DNA of 64,000 bases from Prosopocoilus inquinatus (taxonomy: Eukaryota; Arthropoda; Insecta; Coleoptera; Lucanidae): NCBI GenBank assembly GCA_036172665.1, contig JAYKNF010000019.1:885001-949000 (forward strand), given 5' to 3'. The notes under the pieces were generated by a model. It was not told where the DNA came from. It did not search any database and saw nothing but the letters and a program-made list of their open reading frames with translations. Numbering within the stretch: position 1 is the stretch's first letter; each line of letters starts with the position of its first letter. The position numbers were made by a program, and so were the translations under genes. Positions 12,061-26,499 of the stretch are shown in pieces.

Positions 12061-15000
12061 ATTAGATACAGCACAGGAACAACGCTAATACGTGTTGTTT
12101 CGTTTAAAACTATTTCCAGCTCCTGCTGCGTCCAAAAACTTTGTATCTCACATCAGACTTACTGGAGTCCATCCAAACGTCAAATAACATGTTAGATAAG
12201 TAAGGATCGTTTAGATACATCTCAGGAACAACGCTAATACGTGTTGTTTCGTTCAAAACTATTTCCAGCTTCTGCTGCGTCCGAGAACTTTGTATCTCAC
12301 ATCAGAGTTACTGGAGTCCGTCCAAACGTCAAATAACATGATAGATGAGTAAGGATCGTTTAGATACATCACAGGAACATCGCTAATGCGTGTTGTTTCG
12401 TTTAAAACTATTTCCAGCTTCTGCTGCGTCCGAAAACTTCGTAGCTCACATCAGAGTTACTGGAGTCCATCGAAACGTCAAATAACATGATAGATAAGTA
12501 AGGATCGATTAGATACAGCACAGGAACAACGCTAATACCTGTTGTTTCGTTTGAAACTATTTCCAGCTTCAGCTGCGTCCGAGAACTTCGTATCTCACAT
12601 CAAAGTTACTGGAGTCCATCGAAACGCCAAATAACATGATAAATGAGTAAGGATCGATTAGATACATCACAGGAACAACGCTAATGAGTGTTGTTTCGTT
12701 TAAAACTATTTCCAGCTCCTGCTGCGTCCGAGAACTTTGTATCTCACATCAGAGTTACTGGAGTCTGTCCAAACGTCAAATAACATGATAGAAGAGTAAG
12801 GATCGTTTAGATACATCACAGGAACAACGCTAATACGTGTTGTTTCGTTTAAAACTATTTCCAGCTCCTGCTGCGTCCAAAAACTTTGTATCTCACATCA
12901 GACTTACTGGAGTCCATCCAAACGTCAAATAACATGTTAGATAAGTAAGGATCGTTTAGATACATCACAGGAACAACGCTAATAGGTGTTGTTTCGTTCA
13001 AAACTATTTCCAGCTTCTGCTGCGTCCGAAATCTTTATATCTCTCATCAGAGTCACTGGAGTCCATCCAAACGTCAAATAACATGATAGATGAGTAAGGA
13101 TCGATTAGATACATCACAGGAACAACGCTAATAGGTGTTGTTTCGTTCAAAACTATTTCCAGCTTCTGCTGCGTCCGATATCTTTGTATCTCACATCAGA
13201 GTTCCTAGAGTACATCCAAACGTCAAATAACATGATAGATGAGTAAGGATCGATTAGATACATCACAGGAACAACGCTAATGCGTGTTGTTTCGGTCAAA
13301 ACTATTTCCAGCTTCTACTGCGTCCGAGAACTTTGTATCTCTCATCAGAGTTACTGGAGTCCGTCCAAACGTCAAATAACATGATAGATGAGTAAGGATC
13401 GTTTAGATACATCACAGGAACATCGCTAATGCGTGTTGTTTCGTTTAAAACTATTTCCAGCTTCTGATGCGTCCGAAAACTTCTTATCTCACATCAGAGT
13501 TACTGGAGTCCATCGAAAAGTCAAATAACATGATAGATGAGTAAGGATCGATTAGATACTACACAGGAACAACGCTAATGCGTGTTGTTTCGTTCAAAAC
13601 TATTTCCAGTTTCTGCTGCGTCCGAAATCTTTGTATCTCTCATCAGAGTTACTGGAGTCCATCCAAACGTCAAATAATATGATAGATGAGTAAGGATCGA
13701 TTAGATACATCACAGGAACAACGCTAATACGTGTTGTTTCGTTTAAAACTATTTCCAGCTCCTGCTGCGTCCCAAAACTTTGTATCTCACATCAGACATA
13801 CTGGAGTCCATCCAAACGTCAAATAACATGTTAGATAAGTAAGGATCGTTTAGATACATCACAGGAACAACGCTAATAGGTGTTGTTTCGTTCAAAACTA
13901 TTTCCAGCTTCTACTGCGTCCGAGAACTTTGTATCTCTCATCAGAGTTACTGGAGTCCGTCCAAACGTCAAATAACATGATAGATGAGAAAGGATCGATT
14001 AGATACATCACAGGAACAACGCTAATACGTGTTGTTTCGTTTAAAACTATTTCCAGCTCCTGCTGCGTCCCAAAACTTTGTATCTCACATCAGACTTACT
14101 GGAGTCCATCCAAACGTCAAATAACATGTTAGATAAGTAAGGATCGTTTAGATACATCACAGGAACAACGCTAATACGTGTTGTTTCGTTTAAAACTATT
14201 TCCAGCTTCTGCTGCGTCCGAGAACGTCGTATCTCACATCAGAGTTACTGGAGTCCATCGAAACGTCAAATAACATGATAGATAAGTAAGGATCGATTAG
14301 ATACAGCACAGGAACAACGCTAATATGTGTTGTTTCGTTTAAAACTATTTCCAGCTCCTGCTGCGTCCAAAAACTTTGTATCTCACATCAGACTTACTGG
14401 AGTCCATCCAAACGTCAAATAACATGTTAGATAAGTAAGGATCGTTTAGATGCATCACAGGAACAACGCTAATACGTGTTGTTTCGTTCAAAACTATTTC
14501 CAGCTTCTACTGCGTCCGAGAACTTTGTATCTCTCATCATAGTTACTGGAGTCCGTCCAAACGTCAAATAACATGATAGATGAGTAAGGATCGATTAGGT
14601 ACGTTACACAGGAACAACGCTAATACGTGTTGTTTCATTTAAAACTATTTCCAGCTTCAGCTGCGACCGAGAACTTCGTATCTCACATCAGAGTTACTGG
14701 AGTCCATCGAAACGTCAAATAACATGATAGATAAGTAAGGATCGATTAGATACATCACAGGAACAACGCTAATACGTGTTGTTTCGTTCAAAACTATTTC
14801 CAGCTTCTGCTGCGTCCGAGAACTTTGAATCTCTCATCAGAGTTACTGGAGTCCGTCCAAACGTCAAATAACATGATAGATGAGTAAGGATCGTTTAGGT
14901 ACATCACAGGAACATCGCTAATACGTGTTGTTTCGTTTAAAACTATTTCCAGATTCTGCTGCGTCCGAAAACGTCGTATCTCACATCAGAGTTACTGGAG

Positions 15001-16845
15001 TCCATCGAAACGTCAAATAACATGATAGATAAGTAAGGATCGATTAGATACAGCACAGGAACAACGCTAATACGTGTTGTTTCGTTTAAAACTATTTCCA
15101 GCTCCTGCTGCGTCCAAAAACTTTGTATCTCACATCAGACTTACTGGAGTCCATCCAAACGTCAAATAACATGTTAGATAAGTAAGGATCGTTTAGATAC
15201 ATCACAGGAACAACGCTAATACGTGTTGTTTCGTTCAAAACTATTTCCAGCTTCTGCTGCGTCCGAGAACTTTGTATCTCACATCGGAGTTACTGGAGTC
15301 CGTCCAAACGTCAAATAACATGATAGATGAGTAAGGATCGTTTAGATACATCACAGGAACATCGCTAATGCGTGTTGTTTCGTTTAAAACTATTTCCAGC
15401 TTCTGCTGCGTCCGAAATCTTCGTAGCTCACATCAGAGTTACTGGAGTCCATCGAAACGTCAAATAACATGATAGATAAGTAAGGATCGATTAGATACAG
15501 CACAGGAACAACGCTAATACCTGTTGTTTCGTTTGAAACTATTTCCAGCTTCAGCTGCGTCCGAGAACTTCGTATCTCACATCAAAGTTACTGGAGTCCA
15601 TCGAAACGCCAAATAACATGATAAATGAGTAAGGATCGATTAGATACATCACAGGAACAACGCTAATGCGTGTTGTTTCGTTTAAAACTATTTCCAGCTC
15701 CTGCTGCGTCCGAGAACTTTGTATCTCACATCAGAGTTACTGGAGTCCGTCCAAACGTCAAATAACATGATAGATGAGTAAGGATCGATTAGATACATCA
15801 CAGGAACAACGCTAATACGTGTTGTTTCGTTTAAAACTATTTCTAGATTCAGCTGCGTCCGAGAACTTCGTATCTCACATCTAAGTTACTGGAGTCCATC
15901 GAAACGCCAAATAACATGATAGATGAGTAAGGATCGATTAGATACATCACAGGAATAACGCTAATGCGTGTTGTTTCGTTTAAAACTATTTCCAGCTTCT
16001 GCTGCGTCCGAGAACATCGTATCTCACGTCAGGGTTACTGGAGTCCATCCAAACGTCAAATAACATGATAGATAAGTAAGGATCGATTAGATACAGCACA
16101 GGAACAACGCTAATACGTGTTGTTTCGTTCAAAACTATTTCCAGCTTCTGCTGCGTCCGAAATCTTTGTATCTCTCATCAGACTTACTGGAGTCCATCCA
16201 AACGTCAAATAACATGGTAGATAAGTGAGGATCGTTTAGATACATCACAGGAACAACGCTAATTCGTGTTGTTTCGTTTAAAACTATTTCCAGCTACTGC
16301 TGCGTCCAAAAACTTTGTATCTCACATCAGACTTACTGGAGTCCATCCAAACGTCAAATAACATGTTAGATAAGTAAGGATCGTTTAGATGCATCACAGG
16401 AACAACGCTAATACGTGTTGTTTCGTTCAAAACTATTTCCAGCTTCTACTGCGTCCGAGAACTTTGTATCTCTCATCATAGTTACTGGAGTCCGTCCAAA
16501 CGTCAAATAACATGATAGATGAGTAAGGATCGATTAGGTACATCACAGGAACAACGCTAATACGTGTTGTTTCATTTAAAACTATTTCCAGCTTCAGCTG
16601 CGTCCGAGAACTTCGTATCTCACATCAGAGTTACTGGAGTCCATCGAAACGTCAAATAACATGATAGATAAGTAAGGATCGATTAGATACATCACAGGAA
16701 CAACGCTAATACGTGTTGTTTCGTTCAAAACTATTTCCAGCTTCTGCTGCGTCCGAGAACTTCGTATCTCACATCTAAGTTACTGGAGTCCATCGAAACG
16801 CCAAATAACATGATAGATGAGTAAGGATCGATTAGATACATCACA
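11714..16845 (+). repeat. 48-monomer higher-order block, right copy
   Basis: This is the partner of 4560-9690 at offset 7154. It includes the second 2-bp insertion (14596-14612) and the second GAGAAAGG unit (near 13988). It ends near 16845, where the sequence switches to match two monomers further along the left copy (offset drops to 6856), marking a two-monomer deletion in this copy or an insertion in the other. Confidence 0.85.
14596..14612 (+). other. Two-bp insertion marker (copy 2 of 3)
   Basis: The sequence is TAGGTACGTTACACAGG, identical to 7442-7458 and exactly 7154 bp from it. Confidence 0.95.
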
Positions 16846-19800
16846 GGAATAACGTTAATGCGTGTTGTTTCGTTTAAAACTATTTCCAGCTTCTGCTGCG
16901 TCCGAGAACATCGTATCTCACGTCAGGGTTACTGGAGTCCATCCAAACGTCAAATAACATGATAGATAAGTAAGGATCGATTAGATACAGCACAGGAACA
17001 ACGCTAATACGTGTTGTTTCGTTCAAAACTATTTCCAGCTTCTGCTGCGTCCGAAAACGTCGTATCTCACATCAGAGCTACTGGAGTCCATCGAAACGCC
17101 AAGTAACATGATATATGAGTAAGGATCGATTAGATACAGCACAGGAACAACGCTAATACGTGTTGTTTCGTTTGAAACTATTTCCAGCTCCTGCTGCGTC
17201 CAAAAACTTTGTATCTCACATCAGACTTACTGGAGTCCATCCAAACGTCAAATAACATGTTAGATAAGTAAGGATCGTTTAGATACATCACAAGAACAAC
17301 GCTAATACGTGTTATTTCGTTCAAAACTATTTCCAGCTTCTACTGCGTCCGAGAACTTTGAATCTCTCATCAGAGTTACTGGAGTCCGTCCAAACGTCAA
17401 ATAACATGATAGATGAGTAAGGATCGATTAGATACATCACAGGAACAACGCTAATACGTGTTGTTTCGTTTAAAACTATTTCCAGCTCCTGCTGCGTCCC
17501 AAAACTTTGTATCTCACATCAGACTTACTGGAGTCCATCCAAACGTCAAATAACATGTTAGATAAGTAAGGATCGTTTAGATACATCACAGGAACAACGC
17601 TAATAGGTGTTGTTTCGTTCAAACCTATTTCCAGCTTCTGCTGCGTCCGAAATCTTTGTATCTCTCATCAGAGCTACTGGAGTCCATCCAATCGTCAAAT
17701 AACATGATAGATGAGTAAGGATCGATTAGACACATCACAGGAACAACGCTAATACGTGTTGTTTCGTTTAAAACTATTTCCAGCTTCTGCTGCGTCCAAA
17801 AACTTTGTATCTCACATCAGACTTACTGGAGTCCATCCAAACGTTAAATAACATGTTAGATAAGTAAGGATCGTTTAGATACATCACAGGAACAACGCTA
17901 ATACGTGTTGTTTCGTTCAAAATTATTTCCAGCTTCTGCTGCGTACGAGAACTTTGTATCTCACATCAGAGTTACTGGAGTCCGTCCAAACGTCAAATAA
18001 CATGATAGATGAGTAAGGATCGTTTAGGTACATCACAGGAACATCGCTAATACGTGTTGTTTCGTTTAAAACTATTTCCAGATTCTGCTGCGTCCGAAAA
18101 CGTCGTATCTCACATCAGAGTTACTGGAGTCCATCGAAACGTCAAATAACATGATAGATAAGTAAGGATCGATTAGATACATCACAGGAACAACGCTAAT
18201 ACGTGTTGTTTCGTTCAAAACTATTTCCAGCTTCTGCTGCGTCCGAGAACTTCGTATCTCACATCTAAGTTACTGGAGTCCATCGAAACGCCAAATAACA
18301 TGATAGATGAGTAAGGATCGATTAGATACATCACAGGAATAACGCTAATGCGTGTTGTTTCGTTTAAAACTATTTCCAGCTTCTGCTGCGTCCGAGAACA
18401 TCGTATCTCACGTCAGGGTTACTGGAGTCCATCCAAACGTCAAATAACATGATAGATAAGTAAGGATCGATTAGATACAGCACAGGAACAACGCTAATAC
18501 GTGTTGTTTCGTTCAAAACTATTTCCAGCTTCTGCTGCGTCCGAAATCTTTGTATCTCTCATCTAAGTTACTGGAGTCCATCGAAACGCCAAATAACATG
18601 ATAGATGAGTAAGGATCGATTAGATACATCACAGGAATAACGTTAATGCGTGTTGTTTCGTTTAAAACTATTTCCAGCTTCTGCTGCGTCCGAGAACATC
18701 GTATCTCACGTCAGGGTTACTGGAGTCCATCCAAACGTCAAATAACATGATAGATAAGTAAGGATCGATTAGATACAGCACAGGAACAACGCTAATACGT
18801 GTTGTTTCGTTCAAAACTATTTCCAGCTTCTGCTGCGTCCGAAAACGTCGTATCTCACATCAGAGCTACTGGAGTCCATCGAAACGCCAAGTAACATGAT
18901 ATATGAGTAAGGATCGATTAGATACAGCACAGGAACAACGCTAATACGTGTTGTTTCGTTTGAAACTATTTCCAGCTCCTGCTGCGTCCAAAAACTTTGT
19001 ATCTCACATCAGACTTACTGGAGTCCATCCAAACGTCAAATAACATGTTAGATAAGTAAGGATCGTTTAGATACATCACAAGAACAACGCTAATACGTGT
19101 TATTTCGTTCAAAACTATTTCCAGCTTCTACTGCGTCCGAGAACTTTGAATCTCTCATCAGAGTTACTGGAGTCCGTCCAAACGTCAAATAACATGATAG
19201 ATGAGTAAGGATCGATTAGATACATCACAGGAACAACGCTAATACGTGTTGTTTCGTTTAAAACTATTTCCAGCTCCTGCTGCGTCCCAAAACTTTGTAT
19301 CTCACATCAGACTTACTGGAGTCCATCCAAACGTCAAATAACATGTTAGATAAGTAAGGATCGTTTAGATACATCACAGGAACAACGCTAATAGGTGTTG
19401 TTTCGTTCAAACCTATTTCCAGCTTCTGCTGCGTCCGAAATCTTTGTATCTCTCATCAGAGCTACTGGAGTCCATCCAATCGTCAAATAACATGATAGAT
19501 GAGTAAGGATCGATTAGACACATCACAGGAACAACGCTAATACGTGTTGTTTCGTTTAAAACTATTTCCAGCTTCTGCTGCGTCCAAAAACTTTGTATCT
19601 CACATCAGACTTACTGGAGTCCATCCAAACGTTAAATAACATGTTAGATAAGTAAGGATCGTTTAGATACATCACAGGAACAACGCTAATACGTGTTGTT
19701 TCGTTCAAAATTATTTCCAGCTTCTGCTGCGTACGAGAACTTTGTATCTCACATCAGAGTTACTGGAGTCCGTCCAAACGTCAAATAACATGATAGATGA

Positions 19801-20338
19801 GTAAGGATCGTTTAGGTACATCACAGGAACATCGCTAATACGTGTTGTTTCGTTTAAAACTATTTCCAGATTCTGCTGCGTCCGAAAACGTCGTATCTCA
19901 CATCAGAGTTACTGGAGTCCATCGAAACGTCAAATAACATGATAGATAAGTAAGGATCGATTAGATACATCACAGGAACAACGCTAATACGTGTTGTTTT
20001 GTTCAAAACTATTTCCAGCTTCTGCTGCGTCCGAGAACTTCGTATCTCACATCTAAGTTACTGGAGTCCATCGAAACGCCAAATAACATGATAGATGAGT
20101 AAGGATCGATTAGATACATCACAGGAATAACGCTAATGCGTGTTGTTTCGTTTAAAACTATTTCCAGCTTCTGCTGCGTCCGAGAACATCGTATCTCACG
20201 TCAGGGTTACTGGAGTCCATCCAAACGTCAAATAACATGATAGATAAGTAAGGATCGATTAGATACAGCACAGGAACAACGCTAATACGTGTTGTTTCGT
20301 TCAAAACTATTTCCAGCTTCTGCTGCGTCCGAAATCTT
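16790..20338 (+). repeat. 12-monomer (1788-bp) tandem duplication
   Basis: Two adjacent copies, about 16790-18550 and 18578-20338, match at offset 1788, exactly 12 monomers. Paired tracers are GAATAACGTT (16847 and 18635) and CATCACAAGA (17286 and 19074). The CAAACCTATT and TAGACACATC variants also occur once in each copy. Confidence 0.85.
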
Positions 20339-20706
20339 TGTATCTCTCATCAGACTTACTGGAGTCCATCCAAACGTCAAATAACATGGTAGATAAGTAA
20401 GGATCGTTTAGATACATCACAGGAACAACGCTAATTCGTGTTGTTTCGTTTAAAACTATTTCCAGCTCCTGCTGCGTCCAAAAACTTTGTATCTCACATC
20501 AGACTTACTGGAGTCCATCCAAACTTCAAATAACATGTTAGATAAGTAAGGATCGTTTAGATGCATCACAGGAACAACGCTAATACGTGTTGTTTCGTTC
20601 AAAACTATTTCCAGCTTCTACTGCGTCCGAGAACTTTGTATCTCTCATCATAGTTACTGGAGTCCGTCCAAACGTCAAATAACATGATAGATGAGTAAGG
20701 ATCGAT

Positions 20707-20723
20707 TAGGTACGTTACACAGG
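20707..20723 (+). other. Two-bp insertion marker (copy 3 of 3)
   Basis: The sequence is TAGGTACGTTACACAGG. Its distance from the 14596 copy is 6111 bp, 41 monomers plus 2, so it belongs to a third, differently sized copy of the same neighbourhood. Confidence 0.95.
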
Positions 20724-21029
20724 AACAACGCTAATACGTGTTGTTTCATTTAAAACTATTTCCAGCTTCAGCTGCGTCCGAGAACTTCGTATCTCACATC
20801 AGAGTTACTGGAGTCCATCGAAACGTCAAATAACATGATAGATAAGTAAGGATCGATTAGATACATCACAGGAACAACGCTAATACGTGTTGTTTCGTTC
20901 AAAACTATTTCCAGCTTCTGCTGCGTCCGAGAACTTTGAATCTCTCATCAGAGTTACTGGAGTCCGTCCAAACGTCAAATAACATGATAGATGAGTAAGG
21001 ATCGTTTAGGTACATCACAGGAACATCGC

Positions 21030-21046
21030 TAATACGTGTTTTTCGT
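21030..21046 (+). other. One-bp deletion in a monomer
   Basis: The sequence ACGTGTTTTTCG replaces ACGTGTTGTTTCG, giving a 148-bp unit. It is the only net one-base deletion needed to explain the register of the array and is seen once. Confidence 0.85.
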
Positions 21047-22399
21047 TTAAAACTATTTCCAGATTCTGCTGCGTCCGAAAACGTCGTATCTCACATCAGA
21101 GTTACTGGAGTCCATCGAAACGTCAAATAACATGATAGATAAGTAAGGATCGATTAGATACAGCACAGGAACAACGCTAATACGTGTTGTTTCGTTTAAA
21201 ACTATCTCCAGCTCCTGCTGCGTCCAAAAACTTTGTATCTCACATCAGACTTACTGGAGTCCATCCAAACGTCAAATAACATGTTAGATAAGTAAGGATC
21301 GTTTAGATACATCACAGGAACAACGCTAATACGTGTTGTTTCGTTCAAAACTATTTCCAGCTTCTGCTGCGTCCGAGAACTTTGTATCTCACATCAGAGT
21401 TACTGGAGTCCGTCCAAACGTCAAATAACATGATAGATGAGTAAGGATCGTTTAGATACATCACAGGAACATCGCTAATTCGTGTTGTTTCGTTTAAAAC
21501 TATTTCCAGCTTCTGCTGCGTCCGAAAACTTCGTAGCTCACATCAGAGTTACTGGAGTCCATCGAAACGTCAAATAACATGATAGATAAGTAAGGATCGA
21601 TTAGATACAGCACAGGAACAACGCTAATACCTGTTGTTTCGTTTGAAACTATTTCCAGCTTCAGCTGCGTCCGAGAACTTCGTATCTCACATCAAAGTTA
21701 CTGGAGTCCATCGAAACGCCAAATAACATGATAAATGAGTAAGGATCGATTAGATACATCACAGGAACAACGCTAATGCGTGTTGTTTCGTTTAAAACTA
21801 TTTCCAGCTCCTGCTGCGTCCGAGAACTTTGTATCTCACATCAGAGTTACTGGAGTCTGTCCAAACGTCAAATAACATGATAGAAGAGTAAGGATCGTTT
21901 AGATACATCACAGGAACAACGCTAATACGTGTTGTTTCGTTTAAAACTATTTCCAGCTCCTGCTGCGTCCAAAAACTTTGTATCTCACATCAGACTTACT
22001 GGAGTCCATCCAAACGTCAAATAACATGTTAGATAAGTAAGGATCGTTTAGATACATCACAGGAACAACGCTAATAGGTGTTGTTTCGTTCAAAACTATT
22101 TCCAGCTTCTGCTGCGTCCGAAATCTTTATATCTCTCATCAGAGTCACTGGAGTCCATCCAAACGTCAAATAACATGATAGATGAGTAAGGATCGATTAG
22201 ATACATCACAGGAACAACGCTAATACGTGTTGTTTCGTTTAAAACTATTTCCAGCTCCTGCTGCGTCCCAAAACTTTGTATCTCACATCAGACTTACTGG
22301 AGTCCATCCAAACGTCAAATAACATGTTAGATAAGTAAGGATCGTTTAGATACATCACAGGAACATCGCTAATAGGTGTTGTTTCGTTCAAAACTATTT

Positions 22400-25300
22400 C
22401 CAGCTTCTGCTGCGTCCGATATCTTTGTATCTCACATCAGAGTTCCTAGAGTACATCCAAACGTCAAATAACATGATAGATGAGTAAGGATCGATTAGAT
22501 ACATCACAGGAACAACGCTAATGCGTGTTGTTTCGGTCAAAACTATTTCCAGCTTCTACTGCGTCCGAGAACTTTGTATCTCTCATCAGAGTTACTGGAG
22601 TCCGTCCAAACGTCAAATAACATGATAGATGAGTAAGGATCGTTTAGATACATCACAGGAACATCGCTAATGCGTGTTGTTTCGTTTAAAACTATTTCCA
22701 GCTTCTGATGCGTCCGAAAACTTCGTATCTCACATCAGAGTTACTGGAGTCCATCGAAAAGCCAAATAACATGATAGATGAGTAAGGATCGATTAGATAC
22801 TACACAGGAACAACGCTAATGCGTGTTGTTTCGTTCAAAACTATTTCCAGTTTCTGCTGCGTCCGAAATCTTTGTATCTCTCATCAGAGTTACTGGAGTC
22901 CATCCAAACGTCAAATAATATGATAGATGAGTAAGGATCGATTAGATACATCACAGGAACAACGCTAATACGTGTTGTTTCGTTTAAAACTATTTCCAGC
23001 TCCTGCTGCGTCCCAAAACTTTGTATCTCACATCAGACTTACTGGAGTCCATCCAAACGTCAAATAACATGTTAGATAAGTAAGGATCGTTTAGATACAT
23101 CACAGGAACAACGCTAATAGGTGTTGTTTCGTTCAAAACTATTTCCAGCTTCTACTGCGTCCGAGAACTTTGTATCTCTCATCAGAGTTACTGGAGTCCG
23201 TCCAAACGTCAAATAACATGATAGATGAGAAAGGATCGATTAGATACATCACAGGAACAACGCTAATACGTGTTGTTTCGTTTAAAACTATTTCCAGCTC
23301 CTGCTGCGTCCCAAAACTTTGTATCTCACATCAGACTTACTGGAGTCCATCCAAACGTCAAATAACATGATAGATAAGTAAGGATCGTTTAGATACATCA
23401 CAGGAACAACGCTAATACGTGTTGTTTCGTTTAAAACTATTTCCAGCTTCTGCTGCGTCCGAAAACGTCGTATCTCACATCAGAGTTACTGGAGTCCATC
23501 GAAACGTCAAATAACATGATAGATAAGTAAGGATCGATTAGATACAGCACAGGAACAACGCTAATATGTGTTGTTTCGTTTAAAACTATTTCCAGCTCCT
23601 GCTGCGTCCAAAAACTTTGTATCTCACATCAGACTTACTGGAGTCCATCCAAACGTTAAATAACATGTTAGATAAGTAAGGATCGTTTAGATACATCACA
23701 GGAACAACGGTAACACGTGTTGTTACGTTCAAAATTATTTCCAGCTTCTGCTGCGTCCGAGAACTTTGTATCTCACATCAGAGTTACTGGAGTCCGTCCA
23801 AACGTCAAATAACATGATAGATGAGTAAGTATCGTTTAGATACATCACAGGAACATCGCTAATGCGTGTTGTTTCTTTTAAAACTATTTCCAGCTTCTGC
23901 TGCGTCCGAGAACATCGTATCTCACGTCAGGGTTACTGGAGTCCATCCAAACGTCAAATAACATGATAGTAGTAAGTAAGGATCGATTAGATACATCACA
24001 GGAACAACGCTAATGCGTGTTGTTTCGTTTAAAACTATTTCCAGTTTCTGCTGCGTCCGAAAACGTCGTATCTCACATCAGAGCTACTGGAGTCCATCGA
24101 AACACCAAATAACATGATATATGAGTAAGGATCGATTAGATACAGCACAGGAACAACGCTAATGCGTGTTGTTTCGTTTAAAACTATTTCCAGCTTCTGC
24201 TGCGTCCGAAAACGTCGTATCTCACATCAGAGCTACTGGAGTCCATCGAAACGCCAAGTAACATGATATATGAGTAAGGATCGATTAGATACAGCACAGG
24301 AACAACGCTAATACGTGTTGTTTCGTTTGAAACTATTTCCAGCTCCTGCTGCGTCCAAAAACTTTGTATCTCACATCAGACTTACTGGAGTCCATCCAAA
24401 CGTCAAATAACATGTTAGATAAGTAAGGATCGTTTAGATACATCACAAGAACAACGCTAATACGTGTTATTTCGTTCAAAACTATTTCCAGCTTCTACTG
24501 CGTCCGAGAACTTTGAATCTCTCATCAGAGTTACTGGAGTCCGTCCAAACGTCAAATAACATGATAGATGAGTAAGGATCGATTAGATACTTCACAGGAA
24601 CAACGCTAATACGTGTTGTTTCGTTTAAAACTATTTCCAGCTCCTGCTGCGTCCCAAAACTTTGTATCTCACATCAGACTTACTGGAGTCCATCCAAACG
24701 TCAAATAACATGTTAGATAAGTAAGGATCGTTTAGATACATCACAGGAACAACGCTAATAGGTGTTGTTTCGTTCAAACCTATTTCCAGCTTCTGCTGCG
24801 TCCGAAATCTTTGTATCTCTCATCAGAGTTACTGGAGTCCATCCAATCGTCAAATAACATGATAGATGAGTAAGGATCGATTAGATACATCACAGGAACA
24901 ACGCTAATACGTGTTGTTTCGTTTAAAACTATTTCCAGCTTCTGCTGCGTCCAAAAACTTTGTATCTCACATCAGACTTACTGGAGTCCATCCAAACGTT
25001 AAATAACATGTTAGATAAGTAAGGATCGTTTAGATACATCACAGGAACAACGCTAATACGTGTTGTTTCGTTCAGAATTATTTCCAGCTTCTGCTGCGTA
25101 CGAGAACTTTGTATCTCACATCAGAGTTACTGGAGTCCGTCAAAACGTCAAATAACATGATAGATGAGTAAGGATCGTTTAGGTACATCACAGGAACATC
25201 GCTAATACGTGTTGTTTCGTTTAAAACTATTTCCAGATTCTGCTGCGTCCGAAAACGTCGTATCTCACATCAGAGTTACTGGAGTCCATCGAAACGTCAA

Positions 25301-26200
25301 ATAACATGATAGATAAGTAAGGATCGATTAGATACAGCACAGGAACAACGCTAATACGTGTTGTTTCGTTTAAAACTATTTCCAGCTCCTGCTGCGTCCA
25401 AAAACTTTTTATCTCACATCAGACTTACTGGAGTCCATCCAAACGTCAAATAACATGTTAGATAAGTAAGGATCGTTTAGATACATCACAGGAACAACGC
25501 TAATACGTGTTGTTTCGTTCAAAACTATTTCCAGCTTCTGCTGCGTCCGAGAACTTTGTATCTCACATCAGAGTTACTGGAGTCCGTCCAAACGTCAAAT
25601 AACATGATAGATGAGTAAGGATCGTTTAGATACATCACAGGAACATCGCTAATGCGTGTTGTTTCGTTTAAAACTATTTCCAGCTTCTGCTGCGTCCGAA
25701 TACTTCGTAGCTCACATCAGAGTTACTGGAGTCCATCGAAACGTCAAATAACATGATAGATAAGTAAGGATCGATTAGATACAGCACAGGAACAACGCTA
25801 ATACCTGTTGTTTCGTTTGAAACTATTTCCAGCTTCAGCTGCGTCCGAGAACTTCGTATCTCACATCAAAGTTACTGGAGTCCATCGAAACGCCAAATAA
25901 CATGATAAATGAGTAAGGATCGATTAGATACATCACAGGAACAACGCTAATGCGTGTTGTTTCGTTTAAAACTATTTCCAGCTCCTGCTGCGTCCGAGAA
26001 CTTTGTATCTCACATCAGAGTTACTGGAGTCTGTCCAAACGTCAAATAACATGATAGAAGAGTAAAGATCGTTTAGATACATCACAGGAACAACGCTAGT
26101 ACGTGTTGTTTCGTTTAAAACTATTTCCAGCTCCTGCTGCGTCCAAAAACTTTGTATCTCACATCAGACTTACTGGAGTCCATCCAAACGTCAAATAACA
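22400..26200 (+). repeat. 25-monomer block copied from about 1980-5780
   Basis: The offset is 20418, rising to 20420 after the insertion at 23970 (137 monomers plus accumulated indels). Tracers are the GAGAAAGG unit (2752 and 23170 for the open-frame start), GTTTCTTTTAAAAC (3453 and 23871), CATCACAAGA (4021 and 24441) and TAGAAGAGTAA (near 5637 and 26057). The ATACATCTCA variant at 5061 is absent here, so it arose after this split or was lost. Confidence 0.8.
23961..23981 (+). other. Two-bp insertion in a monomer (single copy)
   Basis: ACATGATAGTAGTAAGTAAG replaces ACATGATAGATAAGTAAG. It is seen only here, so it postdates the duplication that produced the 22.4-26.2 kb block. The matching place near 3550 lacks it. 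Confidence 0.9.
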
Positions 26201-26499
26201 TGTTAGATAAGTAAGGATCGTTTAGATACATCACAGGAACAACGCTAATACGTGTTGTTTCGTTCAAAACTATTTCCAGCTTCTACTGCGTCCGAGAACT
26301 TTGAATCTCTCATCAGAGTTACTGGAGTCCGTCCAAACGTCAATTAACATGATAGATGAGTAAGGATCGATTAGATACATCACAGGAACAACGCTAATAC
26401 GTGTTGTATCGTTTAAAACTATTTCCAGCTTCTGCTGCGTCCGAAAACTTCGTATCTCACATCAGAGTTACTGGAGTCCATCGAAACGTCAAATAACAT

